A stretch of 64,000 nt of DNA. Origin: Halosolutus halophilus (GTDB lineage: Archaea; Halobacteriota; Halobacteria; Halobacteriales; Natrialbaceae). Below the pieces are notes generated by a model. That model saw nothing but the letters and a program-made list of their open reading frames with translations, was not told where the DNA came from and made no database searches. This document shows, piece after piece, positions 15,673 to 24,912 of this stretch. Every line of letters begins with the position of its first letter. Position 1 is the first letter of the stretch. The translations under genes were made by a program, and so were the position numbers. The stretch covers positions 4,650,001 through 4,714,000 of the forward strand of contig NZ_CP094974.1 in the NCBI RefSeq assembly GCF_022869805.1, read 5' to 3'.

Positions 15673-16852
15673 CGGGATTATACACTCCATTTTACTTCTC
15701 AAATTTCATTAGCAATAGGTAGTCCCGCCCGTATAATTTAAATACATAAAATATGAATATAATAAAAATGCTGTAACCATCGCAACACTCGCGAGGTGGG
15801 CCGATGAGCGCCACCGATCGCTCCCGAGACGCTGCCGAAGCTGACGGCGGCGACGAGTAGTTACGGCGACGCGGTCCAAGAAACGGCAGTCCGCCGAGAA
15901 GAGATTCGAATCTATCCTATCCATTCTCCCGCACTTATACTGATTCTGCGGAGTTATCGAGCGGTCCTCTCCGATCTATAATAGCGATTCCCGTCCGCAA
16001 GGTGGCTAACGGAGACTCCCGTAGTGCGATCTAGTATCGGGTCCGGAAATGATAGAGAAGGCCGAATCCGATCGATAGAGAGCCTCGATCGGCCACGAAT
16101 CGCTGAATTCCCTCATTCTTGACCGCGAGAACGGAGCTGTATCCGATCGGTTCGATCGTTCATAATCGGCCTCCGGCTATCGGTTTTGGTCCGTAGATCA
16201 CAGGACGCACTCGAAGGAGTTCCGTTCGGATCGCCGATCGCGAAATACCGATCGATCGAACGGGTGAAGCCACAGTCGCGACAACTCCTGAGGAAAATAC
16301 GATCGCCGCGTTCAGATAGCCCATACTCGTAATCGGGGCGCAGCCTGTCAATTATCGAGGTGTCGAACCAGCTTTCAATCTGATCGCCGAAGCGATCGAC
16401 GTCCCTACCGCCCCAGCCCCCACTCGTGTTCCCGCATCACGACGATCGAGTGACGTGGTTCGACAAGGTGTGTGACGACCTAGTTAGTTTCAAAAACCCA
16501 CGCAATAGCCCACCTTGCGGGCGTTTAGACCGATTATGAGAATCGATCGGCCGTCACAGACGATTCGAAATCCGATCTCGTGGCCGGAGCGAACGCCTCC
16601 CCGAGTAGGACCAAACGACTCTGTTGAAACCCTCAGCGGTTGATACAAACAGCGTGCTGCATACAGAGGGGCCTTGTTTAGGTCCTGCCTGGGAGAATCT
16701 GCGTCTGGAAAAATAGCGTTCCGTTTCTACAATCGAGCAGAGTTCAGGGGCGTACCGGAACAGTATCGACGAACGCTCCTGGCGCTGATCGAGTCGATAC
16801 CGTTTCCTCCGAAGGAGGGATTGTCAATAGAAGTGCTGATCGGCCAATAGAT
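15673..16852. other. 1.2-kb gene-poor stretch
   Basis: I find no convincing gene on either strand. Frames at 15709-15924 and 16160-16351 (minus) are short and lack natural composition. The DNA is A+T-richer, rich in CGATCG words, and contains an insertion-sequence-like end at 16618-16685. It appears to be decayed mobile DNA. Confidence 0.5.
16618..16685. repeat. Solo insertion-sequence end
   Basis: TCTGTTGAAACCCTCAGCGG, then CGTGCTGCATACAGAG and GGCCTTGTTTAG. Related strings occur at 44671-44725, 45716-45745 and, in reverse, 46594-46650, so this is one member of a dispersed family in this window. No transposase is attached. Confidence 0.5.
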
Positions 16853-17251
16853 TTAATCGATCGCAGTCGGTTTATTCAACCGGCGAGGGAGTGGGGCCCT
16901 GTCGTTGTAACGATAGCGGTTCATCGCACCAACCGACTCTCTCGCTATCGGTAGCGAATGTGCCAACAGAGGGCCGATCGCTGGACACGAGTCCGGTTGA
17001 TACACCATCGGGGACGCCTCTGCCAGCTTCTGGTTGCCGTTCGCTGTGACCACGATCGCGATTCCTCCGAGACCTTCTATCGGAAGCCACAGTTCACGCC
17101 CGCGATACTCTCCGATCGACGGCAGGGTTTCCTGATCGCGATTGCACTCGCGGAGTTCGGCTACGAAACCGAAGCCGTCGATCCCGTACTCACCGAACTC
17201 GAAGTCGGGCCCCGACGTCGGGTTGTCGCAGTAGATCCGGTACGGCTGCAT
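16853..17251 (-). CDS. Hypothetical protein, possibly decayed
   Basis: 132 residues from ATG 17251. The first 75 residues read like a folded beta-rich protein (PDFEFGEYGIDGFGFVAEL, ELWLPIEGLGGIAIVVTANG); the last 50 are less natural. Upstream, another frame (DRDGDLNDDPTSYPHAS) looks as if it once preceded it, so a frameshift near 17275 is possible and the gene may be a fragment. No family recognised. Placed between mobile-element debris and the MmgE/PrpD gene. Confidence 0.35.
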   Translation of the reverse strand: MQPYRIYCDNPTSGPDFEFGEYGIDGFGFVAELRECNRDQETLPSIGEYRGRELWLPIEGLGGIAIVVTANGNQKLAEASPMVYQPDSCPAIGPLLAHSLPIARESVGAMNRYRYNDRAPLPRRLNKPTAID

Positions 17252-17612
17252 CGATTGTCCCTGCAGGTCGGTGACGCGTGCGGATACGAAGTCGGGTCGT
17301 CGTTGAGGTCGCCGTCGCGGTCAGCGGGCGGGTGCCGTCGAGTGGCTGTCACTCTCCCTCTGAACGACGACTCGTGACCCGTCCTATCGCACGCCGTGGT
17401 ACGCCGAGGGCTACCAGATAGGTTGTGCGTGGAAGCGAGCGGTTGCGCGTACCCGTGCGGTGCTGGCGATCGGGTCTGAAACGCGAGACGATCGGTCTTC
17501 GGGGTGTCCGTGTCCGAACTCAACCGCCTCGACGGTCTTACCGCCAGACCGGAGTCTCACGCTTACTGTCACACCCCCTCCTTCTTTCGCTCTCGTCGTC
17601 CTCTCGAAGCGT
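17252..17612. other. Intergenic, no intact gene
   Basis: About 360 bases. It may include the lost 5' part of the minus-strand hypothetical gene (around 17260-17330). The remainder holds the promoter of the MmgE/PrpD gene, which I cannot place exactly. Confidence 0.4.
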
Positions 17613-18965
17613 ATGACGACGACAGCAGAACTCGCCGAATTCACCGGTACCGTCTCGTACGACTCGCTGCCGTCGGACGTCCGGGACGCGTTGAAAAAGC
17701 GCGTACTCGATTCGGTCGGCATCGGTATCGGGGCGATCGGCGCAGAGCCGGTCGATGCCGTCGCGGCGACCGTCACCGAGTTCGGTCACGGTGGACCGAG
17801 CCGTCTCTGGGGTCGCAAAGAGACGGTTCCGCCGGCGCAGGCGGCCATGTACAACACGGCGCTCACGCGCTATCTCGATTTCATGGACTCGTTTCTCGCG
17901 CCCGGCGAAACGCCGCATCCGAGCGACAATATCGCGAGCGTCATCGCCTGTGGAGAGGTCGTCGACGCGTCCGGGCAGGACCTCCTCGAGGGAATCGGCG
18001 TCGCCTACGAGATACAGGGCGAACTCGCGTGGAACGCTCCCGTGCGCGACCGCGGGTTCGATCACGTCACTCACACGGTCGTTTCGGCGGCAGCCGGCGC
18101 GGGGAAGGTACTCGGTCTCACGCCCGATCAACTCCGGAACGCGATCGGTATCGCCGGCACCGCTCACAACGCACTCCGCGTCACTCGAACGGGCGGAATC
18201 AACGAGTGGAAGGGGATCGCGAGCGCGAACGCGGCCCGCAACGCGGTCTACTCGGTGTTGCTCGCGCGAAACGGGATGGAGGGGCCAGTCGACCTGTTCG
18301 AGGGACAGAAGGGGTGGAAGGAGGTCGTCTCCGGGGAGTTCGAAGTGGAACTCGATCCCCGGTGTGAGCAGGTGTTTGATACGATGACCAAGCGCTACGT
18401 CGCGGAGACGTACGCGCAGTCGGCCGTCGAGGGTATCATCGAACTCGCCGAGCGAGAGGAACTGGACCACGAGGCGGTCGAGGCTATTCGCCTCGATACG
18501 TTCGCAGGTGCGAAACTCATCATCGGTGGCGGCGAGGGCTCCCGGTACGAGGTCGAAACCAAGGCGCAGGCCGACCACTCGCTGCCGTACATGCTCGCGG
18601 CCTCGCTCATCGATCGCGAGATGACCAATACGGCCTACGAATCGGAACGGATCCGTCGTGACGCCGTGCAGACGCTCCTTCGGACGGTGGAGGTGACGGA
18701 GGATCCCGAACTCACCGACCGATTCGAGAACGGCGAGATGCCCGCTCGAATCGAAATCGAGTTGACCGATGGGACGGTCCACCGGATCGAGAAGGACGCC
18801 TTCGGCGGCCATCCGTCGGATCCGATGTCCTGGGACCAACTCGAGGAGAAGTTCGTGACGATGACCGAGGACCGCTACGACGCGGATCGACGGACAGAGA
18901 TCGTTACGACGATTCGCAACCTCGAAGAACGCGACGTCGACGATCTCGTTACCCTGTTAGATTGA
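17613..18965 (+). CDS. MmgE/PrpD family protein
   Basis: 450 residues from ATG 17613. Family features: LKKRVLDSVGIGIGAIG near the N-terminus, the conserved AAMYNTALTRYLDFMDSF and HPSDNIASVIACGEVVDASG blocks (about 85-125), GIAGTAHNALRVTRTGG (about 187) and a C-terminal all-beta/alpha domain ending DLVTLLD. Known members are 2-methylcitrate dehydratase (propionate catabolism) and aconitate decarboxylase; the exact substrate cannot be read from sequence. The next gene, a ComA-like synthase, starts 51 bases downstream on the same strand, suggesting a two-gene operon acting on related acids. Confidence 0.88.
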   Translation: MTTTAELAEFTGTVSYDSLPSDVRDALKKRVLDSVGIGIGAIGAEPVDAVAATVTEFGHGGPSRLWGRKETVPPAQAAMYNTALTRYLDFMDSFLAPGETPHPSDNIASVIACGEVVDASGQDLLEGIGVAYEIQGELAWNAPVRDRGFDHVTHTVVSAAAGAGKVLGLTPDQLRNAIGIAGTAHNALRVTRTGGINEWKGIASANAARNAVYSVLLARNGMEGPVDLFEGQKGWKEVVSGEFEVELDPRCEQVFDTMTKRYVAETYAQSAVEGIIELAEREELDHEAVEAIRLDTFAGAKLIIGGGEGSRYEVETKAQADHSLPYMLAASLIDREMTNTAYESERIRRDAVQTLLRTVEVTEDPELTDRFENGEMPARIEIELTDGTVHRIEKDAFGGHPSDPMSWDQLEEKFVTMTEDRYDADRRTEIVTTIRNLEERDVDDLVTLLD

Positions 18966-19016
18966 GCGAGCAGGCCGGGGGACTAAGGAAGTCAACGGCG
19001 TGTGGTACACCGTCTC

Positions 19017-19847
19017 ATGGCCAACTCAGACCGATCGTTCGACTTCCTGCACCAGAATCATCGACCGAGCAAACCGCGTGAGAAAGGCATCACCGAGATC
19101 CGGGGTCCCTACTACGATCCGATGGGGCCTCGCGAACTCCGCGACATTCTCGAGACGATGGGACGGTACGTCGACATCTACAAGTTCTCGGGTGGGTCGT
19201 TCGCGCTGATGCCCGAGTCCGCCGTCCGCGAACTCATCGACACCTGCCACGAGTTCGACGTCGAGGTCTCCACTGGCGGTTTCATCGAGAACGTTCTCGT
19301 CCGCGATCACGACGAGGTCGAGGCGTACGTCGAAGAGGCGGACGATCTGGGCTTCGACATCGTCGAGATCTCCAGCGGGTTTCTCGCGATCGACGTCGAC
19401 GACGTGATCGCACTGACCGAACTCGTCGACGACCGCGGGCTGAAGCCGAAACCGGAGATCAACGTCCAGTTCGGCGCGGGCGGCGCCTCGAGCGTCGAGG
19501 AACTGGAGAGCGAGGAAGCCATCGATCCGGCGAGCGCCATCGCCGAAGCCAAACGGCACCTCGACGCCGGGGCGTACAAGATCATGGTCGAGTCCGAGGG
19601 GATCACCGAACGCGTTCGCGACTGGCGGACGGACGTCGCATTCGAGATCGCCAACGAAGTGGGGGTCGAGAACTGCGTATTCGAGGCCGCTGATCCGCCG
19701 GTATTCGAATGGTACATCAAGAACTTCGGACCGAACGTCAATCTCTTCGTCGACAATTCACAGATCGTCGAACTCGAGTGCATTCGATCCGGCCTGTGGG
19801 GGAAGAAGAGTAGCTGGGGGCGGACAGTTACGTATGACCGCGAGTAG
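19017..19847 (+). CDS. Phosphosulfolactate synthase-like (ComA family) protein
   Basis: 276 residues. The TIM-barrel ComA family is indicated by REKGITEIRGPYYD, YVDIYKFSGGSFALMP, STGGFIENVL, LGFDIVEISSGF, LKPKPEINVQFGAGG, GAYKIMVESEGI and FEAADPPVFEWYIKNFG. The family adds sulfite to phosphoenolpyruvate in coenzyme M synthesis. Haloarchaea do not make methane, so a role in sulfolactate formation or a different C-C/C-S addition is more likely. Probably co-transcribed with the MmgE/PrpD gene. An in-frame GTG at 19002 is a less likely start. Confidence 0.85.
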   Translation: MANSDRSFDFLHQNHRPSKPREKGITEIRGPYYDPMGPRELRDILETMGRYVDIYKFSGGSFALMPESAVRELIDTCHEFDVEVSTGGFIENVLVRDHDEVEAYVEEADDLGFDIVEISSGFLAIDVDDVIALTELVDDRGLKPKPEINVQFGAGGASSVEELESEEAIDPASAIAEAKRHLDAGAYKIMVESEGITERVRDWRTDVAFEIANEVGVENCVFEAADPPVFEWYIKNFGPNVNLFVDNSQIVELECIRSGLWGKKSSWGRTVTYDRE

Positions 19848-19956
19848 GACCGCCACTCCCCACACTCGGTATCGAAAGCCCAGTACCGCCCCATTTCGGC
19901 GCCGTCACGCTCGAGACGTTGCAGCTTCGGTTAGTCCTCGTCGAGGGCAAGTGCGG

Positions 19957-20185
19957 CTACTCATCGGTAGCCGGCGTCTCACGGGCTGTTGTGCTCCAGC
20001 GAGCGCGCCAGAGCCCCTGTACGTAGGCACCGACGAACATCCCGACGACGACCCAGAGGATTCTGTACTTTCCGATCCCCAGACTCGCACAGCCGGCTCC
20101 GGGGCAGACTCCTGAGAGCTCCCAGCCGTCCCCGAAGACGATCCCACCGACGATGACCTTCCTGTCGAAGGTCTTACAGAGTCCG
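19957..20185 (-). pseudogene. C-terminal remnant of a YeeE/YedE-family transporter
   Basis: The minus-strand frame contains FDRKVIVGGIVFGDGWELSG, VCPGAGCASLG and a final membrane helix (ILWVVVGMFVGAYVQG), the end of a YeeE/YedE (DUF6691-like) sulfur-compound permease with its GxCPG motif. About half the expected protein is missing, and upstream the frame turns into unrelated basic sequence. A truncated gene, perhaps once partnered with a rhodanese or MBL hydrolase as these transporters often are. Confidence 0.6.
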
Positions 20186-20247
20186 CCGTGGTGTGAGCGA
20201 ACCGGCGAAGCCGAGGTCTTTTGGCTGTGGGAACACCACAGTAATGT

Positions 20248-20706
20248 ATGAAGCTCACAATTCCGATCTCCCCAGTGGGGCGCGTCTGGATAGTCGGCCT
20301 CCTGACGCTTGGCGTCGGTCTCGTCGCTGCGGGCACGGTCATTCCCTGGTACTGGCTCCTCCCCGCGTTTATTGGCGGAGTCGGTGCGATGTGGATCTTG
20401 GGTGAAGGGGGATCGACCCCCCGTTCTGGAGATTCTAGCGACGGTCTGGACGCTTCGACTGACGGGGAAGCAGCCCTGGCGACCCTCAAACAGCAGTACG
20501 CGGTCGGGAAGATCGACGACGCAGAGTTCGAACGCCGGCTGGAGACCCTGATGGAGAACGAGACGATCGCCGACGTCGAACGCCGACGAGACGTCGAGGC
20601 CGAGGTGACGGACGAGATCGAACGGGCGCCCGATCCTGCTCGGGAGAATCCACCTAACCGGCACGAGTGTCGTAGACGCGGGAAGCGCCATCACGGTAGA
20701 CGCTGA
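20248..20706 (+). CDS. SHOCT-domain membrane protein
   Basis: 152 residues. Two hydrophobic helices (about 10-29 and 33-51) are followed by an acidic linker and a SHOCT motif (LATLKQQYAVGKIDDAEFER, RLETLMEN) at about 76-106. SHOCT modules are short helical oligomerisation units. The last about 25 residues (NRHECRRRGKRHHGRR) are strongly basic and out of character, and they overlap a convergent gene at 20654-20818, so the true C-terminus may have been altered by a frameshift. Function unknown. Confidence 0.7.
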   Translation: MKLTIPISPVGRVWIVGLLTLGVGLVAAGTVIPWYWLLPAFIGGVGAMWILGEGGSTPRSGDSSDGLDASTDGEAALATLKQQYAVGKIDDAEFERRLETLMENETIADVERRRDVEAEVTDEIERAPDPARENPPNRHECRRRGKRHHGRR

Positions 20707-20818
20707 TCGTCGGACGGTCACGACGGAACTCGATTTCCGCTATTGTTTCCTCTCCCCCGTCGTGGACGTCTTCTCCGCGATCGACTTTGCCGGCACACCG
20801 TAGCCGCGCGAGCGTCAA
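20654..20818 (-). CDS. Small 54-residue protein, convergent overlap
   Basis: From a TTG at 20818 the minus frame encodes TLARLRCAGKVDRGEDVHDG, then EETIAEIEFRRDRPTISVYRDG, ending YDTRAG. The alternation of strands and charges is natural. No ATG or GTG is in frame nearby, so this may be a fragment of a longer ancestral gene. Its last 53 bases overlap the 3' end of the SHOCT gene on the other strand. No family recognised. Confidence 0.4.
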   Translation of the reverse strand: MTLARLRCAGKVDRGEDVHDGGEETIAEIEFRRDRPTISVYRDGASRVYDTRAG

Positions 20819-20945
20819 CTGGAGAGCGGAAGGTGAAGGATGACAGGGTCGACGCCCGTCGACCGGCGGTGCAGAAATCGAGACGCACCGGGGATATGGA
20901 TAGTATCGAAACCGACGACTCGCTCGTGACTCCGTATTGCTACTT

Positions 20946-21722
20946 CTAGTGGCGGTACAGCAGCACCGCTGTGCTGACCAGTACCGCGAAGAGGGCGACG
21001 CCGACTCCAAATCCGGGCATTCCGATCCCGGTTCCGTCACCGTCGGTCGCCGTCTCCTCCTGCACGGGGACGAAGGTCGCCTCGAAGCCATCGAACTCCG
21101 CCCCGGCGTTCCACGTCGCGGCGATCCGGGTTCGATCGGTCGGCGTCGGCGTCACCGACGTAACTTTGTAGTCGTTCGGACCGATAATCCGGACCATGCG
21201 ATCGACGGTGAATCCGCTACTGAAGGGTTCCCGGATCACGAGCTGATCGCCGTTCTGTACCGCAAGTCCATCCCACGTCGCCGAGAGCGCGACGATTCCA
21301 GTATCGTTCTGCTCGGTGAAGGTGATGGAAGCGTTATGGATTTGCATGTCCCGTCCGGATTCGTTTTCAGCCCTGGCAGCGATGGCTCGCATCCGCGTGG
21401 CGAATCGGTCCGTTCGTCGCTCACGCGCCGTCGTATTTTCGCGGAGAGCCTCGAATGCCCGCCGGTCACCGTCGGTCGTTAGATCGAACGTGACGGTGAT
21501 CGTCGTGCGAGCCGATCCGTCCGCGTTGAGCGCCACCACAAACGCCGATTTAGTGGGCACGTCCGCTGCTGTCTGGGTCGTGCCCGCTGCTGTCTGGGTC
21601 GCGCCGACTCCTGTCACAGCAGCGACTGGTGCGGTCACGAGGAGAACCGTCGCAACTATTGCACACCCGATGCGAGTCATTCGGCGTTTCGATGCTGTGT
21701 GAGATCCGTCGTCGTCAGTCAT
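20946..21722 (-). CDS. Secreted haloarchaeal surface protein (DUF7345-like)
   Basis: 258 residues. Signal peptide at about 15-40 (GCAIVATVLLVTAPVAAVTG), an imperfect repeat TQTAAGTTQTAA, a central beta/alpha domain (AFVVALNADGSARTTITVTF ... GRDMQIHNASITFTEQ), and a C-terminal membrane helix (VGVALFAVLVSTAVLLY) that ends at an RH tail. This is the layout of membrane-anchored DUF7345-type haloarchaeal proteins. Starts at 21722 or at the in-frame ATG 21680, which would place the signal at the very N-terminus. It lies just downstream of, and co-directional with, another secreted protein gene. Confidence 0.72.
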   Translation of the reverse strand: MTDDDGSHTASKRRMTRIGCAIVATVLLVTAPVAAVTGVGATQTAAGTTQTAADVPTKSAFVVALNADGSARTTITVTFDLTTDGDRRAFEALRENTTARERRTDRFATRMRAIAARAENESGRDMQIHNASITFTEQNDTGIVALSATWDGLAVQNGDQLVIREPFSSGFTVDRMVRIIGPNDYKVTSVTPTPTDRTRIAATWNAGAEFDGFEATFVPVQEETATDGDGTGIGMPGFGVGVALFAVLVSTAVLLYRH

Positions 21723-21807
21723 ACGTATGAATCGTATCCGTGTTGCATAATCGAATATCGTCTTGCCCAGATCGACCGCACAATAACGACCGAATCGGCG
21801 GGGCGGC

Positions 21808-23181
21808 TTAGGACTCTTCCTCGTCGTCCGACTCAGAGTCGGTTTCCTGCTCGTCGTCCGACTCAGAGTCGGTTTCCTGCTCGTCTTCTTCCTCTTCGTC
21901 GTCCGACTCGGATTCGGGTTCCTGCTCGACTTCTTCCTCCGCTTCGATCTCGAACTCGAGGTCGCCCTCGGCGTCGCCCAACTGTGCCGTCAGATCGGCC
22001 TCGCCGGATGCCGGGAGCGTCACCGTCACCGTGCCGTTCGCGTCAGTCGTCCCGACAGTCCGATCGTTCAGGGAGACGGTGGCGTTCTCGGCGGGTGCAC
22101 CGTCGGCGAGGACCTGCAACGTAACCGTCGCGTTCGGAGCGGGCGTTCCCTCGGTGACGTTCATCGCGAGTTCATCGTCTTCGTCGTCCTCGTCGTCACT
22201 CTCGTCCTCTTCATCCTCGTCTTCGCGAGGTTCGATCTCCTCTTCGAGCGCGAAGAGTTCTCCAGAAGACCCATCGACGCTCACCTCGGCTTCGCCCGAC
22301 AGGTTGGAGGCGTTCCGGAGGGCAAACTCGAACTCGTAGGCGCCCTCGTCCTGCGACACTTCGGACTCGGTCAACTCCCAGTCGCCGTTCGTGGGCGTCG
22401 AGAGTGCACCCCGTGCTGTCTCGAGAGCCGCGGACTGCGTCACGGTGATGTTGTTGCCGTCGTCGCGCGGGCGTTCGAATTCACGGGACTGTTCGCCGTC
22501 GTCGCTCTCAACCTCGATAGACAGCCCGTTCTCGGCCTCGAGTTCGATCTCGCCTTGCGACTCGCCGGTGAACTGCCTGAGGAGCGCCGCGGCCCCACTG
22601 CCGCTGACGCTACTCACGTTCTCGACGGCAGTATCGAGGGCGGTCCGATTGACGCCGGCGGCCCGGAGTTCGGCCGCAGAGACGTCCGCAGCCCGCTGTT
22701 GGAGCCGTTCGTAGCTGTCGAGCAGGTTCGTCGCCCGGGCGTTCAAGGTGGCAAGCCGCTGGGCGTACTCGGACTTGCTAATTTCCCCTTCCTCGTACGC
22801 CTCGGTGGCCTCCTCGTAGTCCTCGCGGATGGCTTCGGCGCGATCACGGAGTTCATCCGTGCGGTCCGCGATCGCCTCGGCCTTCTCCTCTTCGCCGCCG
22901 TTCTCGACGGAAATCTCGAACGCGGTGTTCTCGAAGTCCGTCTGGACCTCGTCACTCGACGCGCCGATGACCGTCGAGAGCTGTTGGCCGACCGTGACGT
23001 TCACGCTCGAATTGTTCGCGGTTTCCTGTGCCGTCATCGCAGCTGTCGTCCCCGAAAGGCCACTTCCGGATGGTTGGGCGGTACTCGTTGAGAGTGCCAC
23101 CGCCGGAGCAGTCATCCCGATCACGACAAACGCTGCGAGCAGTACGGAGCCGATTTCAGTTCGTCTCATCGTTGGTGACAC
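21808..23181 (-). CDS. Secreted acidic protein (DUF7096-like) with repeat tail
   Basis: 457 residues. Signal peptide (EIGSVLLAAFVVIGMTAPAV) at about 8-30. A helical domain (about 95-190; RTDELRDRAEAIREDYEEAT) contains the SKSEYAQRLATLNARA motif seen in haloarchaeal DUF7096 proteins. Next come a PepSY-like region (ITVTQSAALETARGAL), a Ser/Asp/Glu linker, an Ig-like beta domain (NATVTLQVLADGAPAENATV) and a highly acidic tail with two exact copies of EQETDSESDD. Many N-x-S/T sites suggest glycosylation. Likely a cell-surface protein, released or retained by ionic contacts. Confidence 0.75.
   Translation of the reverse strand: MSPTMRRTEIGSVLLAAFVVIGMTAPAVALSTSTAQPSGSGLSGTTAAMTAQETANNSSVNVTVGQQLSTVIGASSDEVQTDFENTAFEISVENGGEEEKAEAIADRTDELRDRAEAIREDYEEATEAYEEGEISKSEYAQRLATLNARATNLLDSYERLQQRAADVSAAELRAAGVNRTALDTAVENVSSVSGSGAAALLRQFTGESQGEIELEAENGLSIEVESDDGEQSREFERPRDDGNNITVTQSAALETARGALSTPTNGDWELTESEVSQDEGAYEFEFALRNASNLSGEAEVSVDGSSGELFALEEEIEPREDEDEEDESDDEDDEDDELAMNVTEGTPAPNATVTLQVLADGAPAENATVSLNDRTVGTTDANGTVTVTLPASGEADLTAQLGDAEGDLEFEIEAEEEVEQEPESESDDEEEEDEQETDSESDDEQETDSESDDEEES
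21821..21880. repeat. Tandem 30-bp repeat, two copies
   Basis: Unit 21821-21850 is repeated exactly at 21851-21880 inside the tail of the secreted acidic protein gene. It encodes a 10-residue acidic unit and is a likely site of copy-number change. Confidence 0.8.
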
Positions 23182-23184
23182 TCA

Positions 23185-23925
23185 CGTCCTGATGGATGAT
23201 AAACGGACGAGACGATCGGAGTGATTTGCGGACGTTTGCACTCATTTGCACGCTTCGATCGGGCACCGACGCCACAGAAACGCCACGTTTTGATCGGATG
23301 GCGTGTGGAAGATCGAGAAATCAGGACTTATAACTCAGCTGACAAACTAGGGCTCCGTATCGGTTGTGACTGTCGTCGCGACGGATTTCGATCCGCCGAC
23401 CGACTCCGATCTATCCCGTCCGAGTGCACCCGCGAGTAGATCACCAACCGGTTGGCAGACAGATACCGTTCCGAATAGAAGTACTCCCTCCGAGGAGGGA
23501 CGCGGGAGAAACGCGCGATTTGCGCGAATTCGTCGGACGTGGAACGCGACTGAGCGGCCGAGTTACACCGACACCCGGTCCGATAACAGTCGCGTCGGTC
23601 GGCGTTATCGGGCTTTTGGGTGGCGGGATGATTGCGCCTGCGATCACGGCTGACACCTTCTGCCAACAGACGCAACCCGAGACGGGCGGCACCGTCACTG
23701 GGCCTGTTGCGTACCAGAACGGGCCGGCCCGCTGGACGACCCACATTCGAGCGCGACTCGATACCGACGAGCGAGTCGCTGCGTACACGGCAGTTCACGC
23801 TCGGTTCCGGAACGACACGGCCCGGTCTCGGTCCGTTCCGAGAGCGGATACAGGGCGACGACGCGTGTGGGAGACCGGAATGCTCAGGCTCGGGACTTAG
23901 GGCCGATCCGATCGTCGAAACTGCC
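23185..23925. other. 740-base region with no secure gene
   Basis: A plus frame between about 23560 and 23900 contains a signal-like hydrophobic segment (ITVASVGVIGLLGGGMIAPA), then GPVAYQNGPARWTTH, and could be the remains of an exported protein. Its start is absent and the end is arginine-rich, so no gene is called. A TATA-like CTTATAA lies at about 23325. Confidence 0.4.
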
Positions 23926-24912
23926 ATGACAGACGCCCGCGCAGGCGATCACGACGGATTCTACGTCACCGCCCTCGGAACGGGCGCGTCGGCACTGGAC
24001 AACGAGCGCGCGTCCGTCGGGTACGTCGTCCACGTCGCCGGCGTTCCGACGCTGCTGGTGGACGCCGGCGGCGGGACTGCCGCGCGACTCAGCGACGCCC
24101 GGATCGATCTGACCGCGCTGGACGCGGTCTTTCTCGGGCATCTCCACGTCGATCACGCGGCCGACGTCCCGGCGATCGTCAAGGCCGCGTATCAACAGGG
24201 TCGTGGCGATCGGCCCCTGGCGGTGTACGGACCCGCGGGGAACGCACAGCAGCCTGGAACCGAATCGTGGCTCTCGACCCTGTTCGACGAGGACGGGGCG
24301 TACGGCTACCTGTCCGACTTCGTCGAGCGGTACGCGGATGGCAAGTTGGCGCTCCCGGTCACCGAAGTCGACGCCGTCGTCGGGGCGGACGACGAGGTGG
24401 CGCGGATCTACGAGCGCGATGGCGTCGCCGTCGACGCGATCCCGGTCGTTCACGGGCGGATTCCGACGCTCGCCTACCGGGTCTCGTACGCGGGACAGTC
24501 GTTCACGTTCACCGGCGATTACGCCGCCGAATCGGGGAACGTGCCGAAAATCGCCCGCGGAACCGACGTCCTCGTCCACCACCGCGTGCTCGAGGACGAC
24601 GCGGACGGTCCGAAAACGGGCCTCCACCCGACCGCGAGCGACTGCGGGCGAAACGCCCGGACGGCCGGGATCGACACCCTCGCCCTGTCGCACGTCGGCC
24701 GTGACGATCCCGCCGACCTCGAGACGGCGCTCGAAACCGTCCGTGACGAGTACGACGGCCGAGCGGTCGTCCTCCGGGATCTGGTCGACGTCTATCCCGA
24801 CGGAACCGTCGTCGATACGCGATCGAACCCGGAGACCGGACCGGGCCGGACCGATCCAGCTGTCGCCGGGCCGGACGTCGTCGTCATCGTCGACGATCGG
24901 TCGGACTCGTAG
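23926..24912 (+). CDS. MBL-fold metallo-hydrolase (RNase Z-like)
   Basis: 328 residues from ATG 23926. Metallo-beta-lactamase core: VTALGTGASALDNERAS, LLVDAGGGTAARL, the HxHxDH zinc motif as LGHLHVDHAAD (about 67), HGRIPTLAYRV (about 178), FTFTGDY (about 195) and the late LSHVGRDD (about 247). The layout resembles ribonuclease Z/PhnP-like hydrolases, but the substrate cannot be told. The long insert at 85-170 (QQPGTESWLSTLFDED...) is unusual. The C-terminal 30 residues are a low-complexity extension. Confidence 0.85.
   Translation: MTDARAGDHDGFYVTALGTGASALDNERASVGYVVHVAGVPTLLVDAGGGTAARLSDARIDLTALDAVFLGHLHVDHAADVPAIVKAAYQQGRGDRPLAVYGPAGNAQQPGTESWLSTLFDEDGAYGYLSDFVERYADGKLALPVTEVDAVVGADDEVARIYERDGVAVDAIPVVHGRIPTLAYRVSYAGQSFTFTGDYAAESGNVPKIARGTDVLVHHRVLEDDADGPKTGLHPTASDCGRNARTAGIDTLALSHVGRDDPADLETALETVRDEYDGRAVVLRDLVDVYPDGTVVDTRSNPETGPGRTDPAVAGPDVVVIVDDRSDS

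Noticed and set aside
23424-23900. 158-codon plus-strand frame
   Set aside because: One hydrophobic stretch looks natural, but the flanking sequence is arginine-rich and no start fits; left as a possible remnant.
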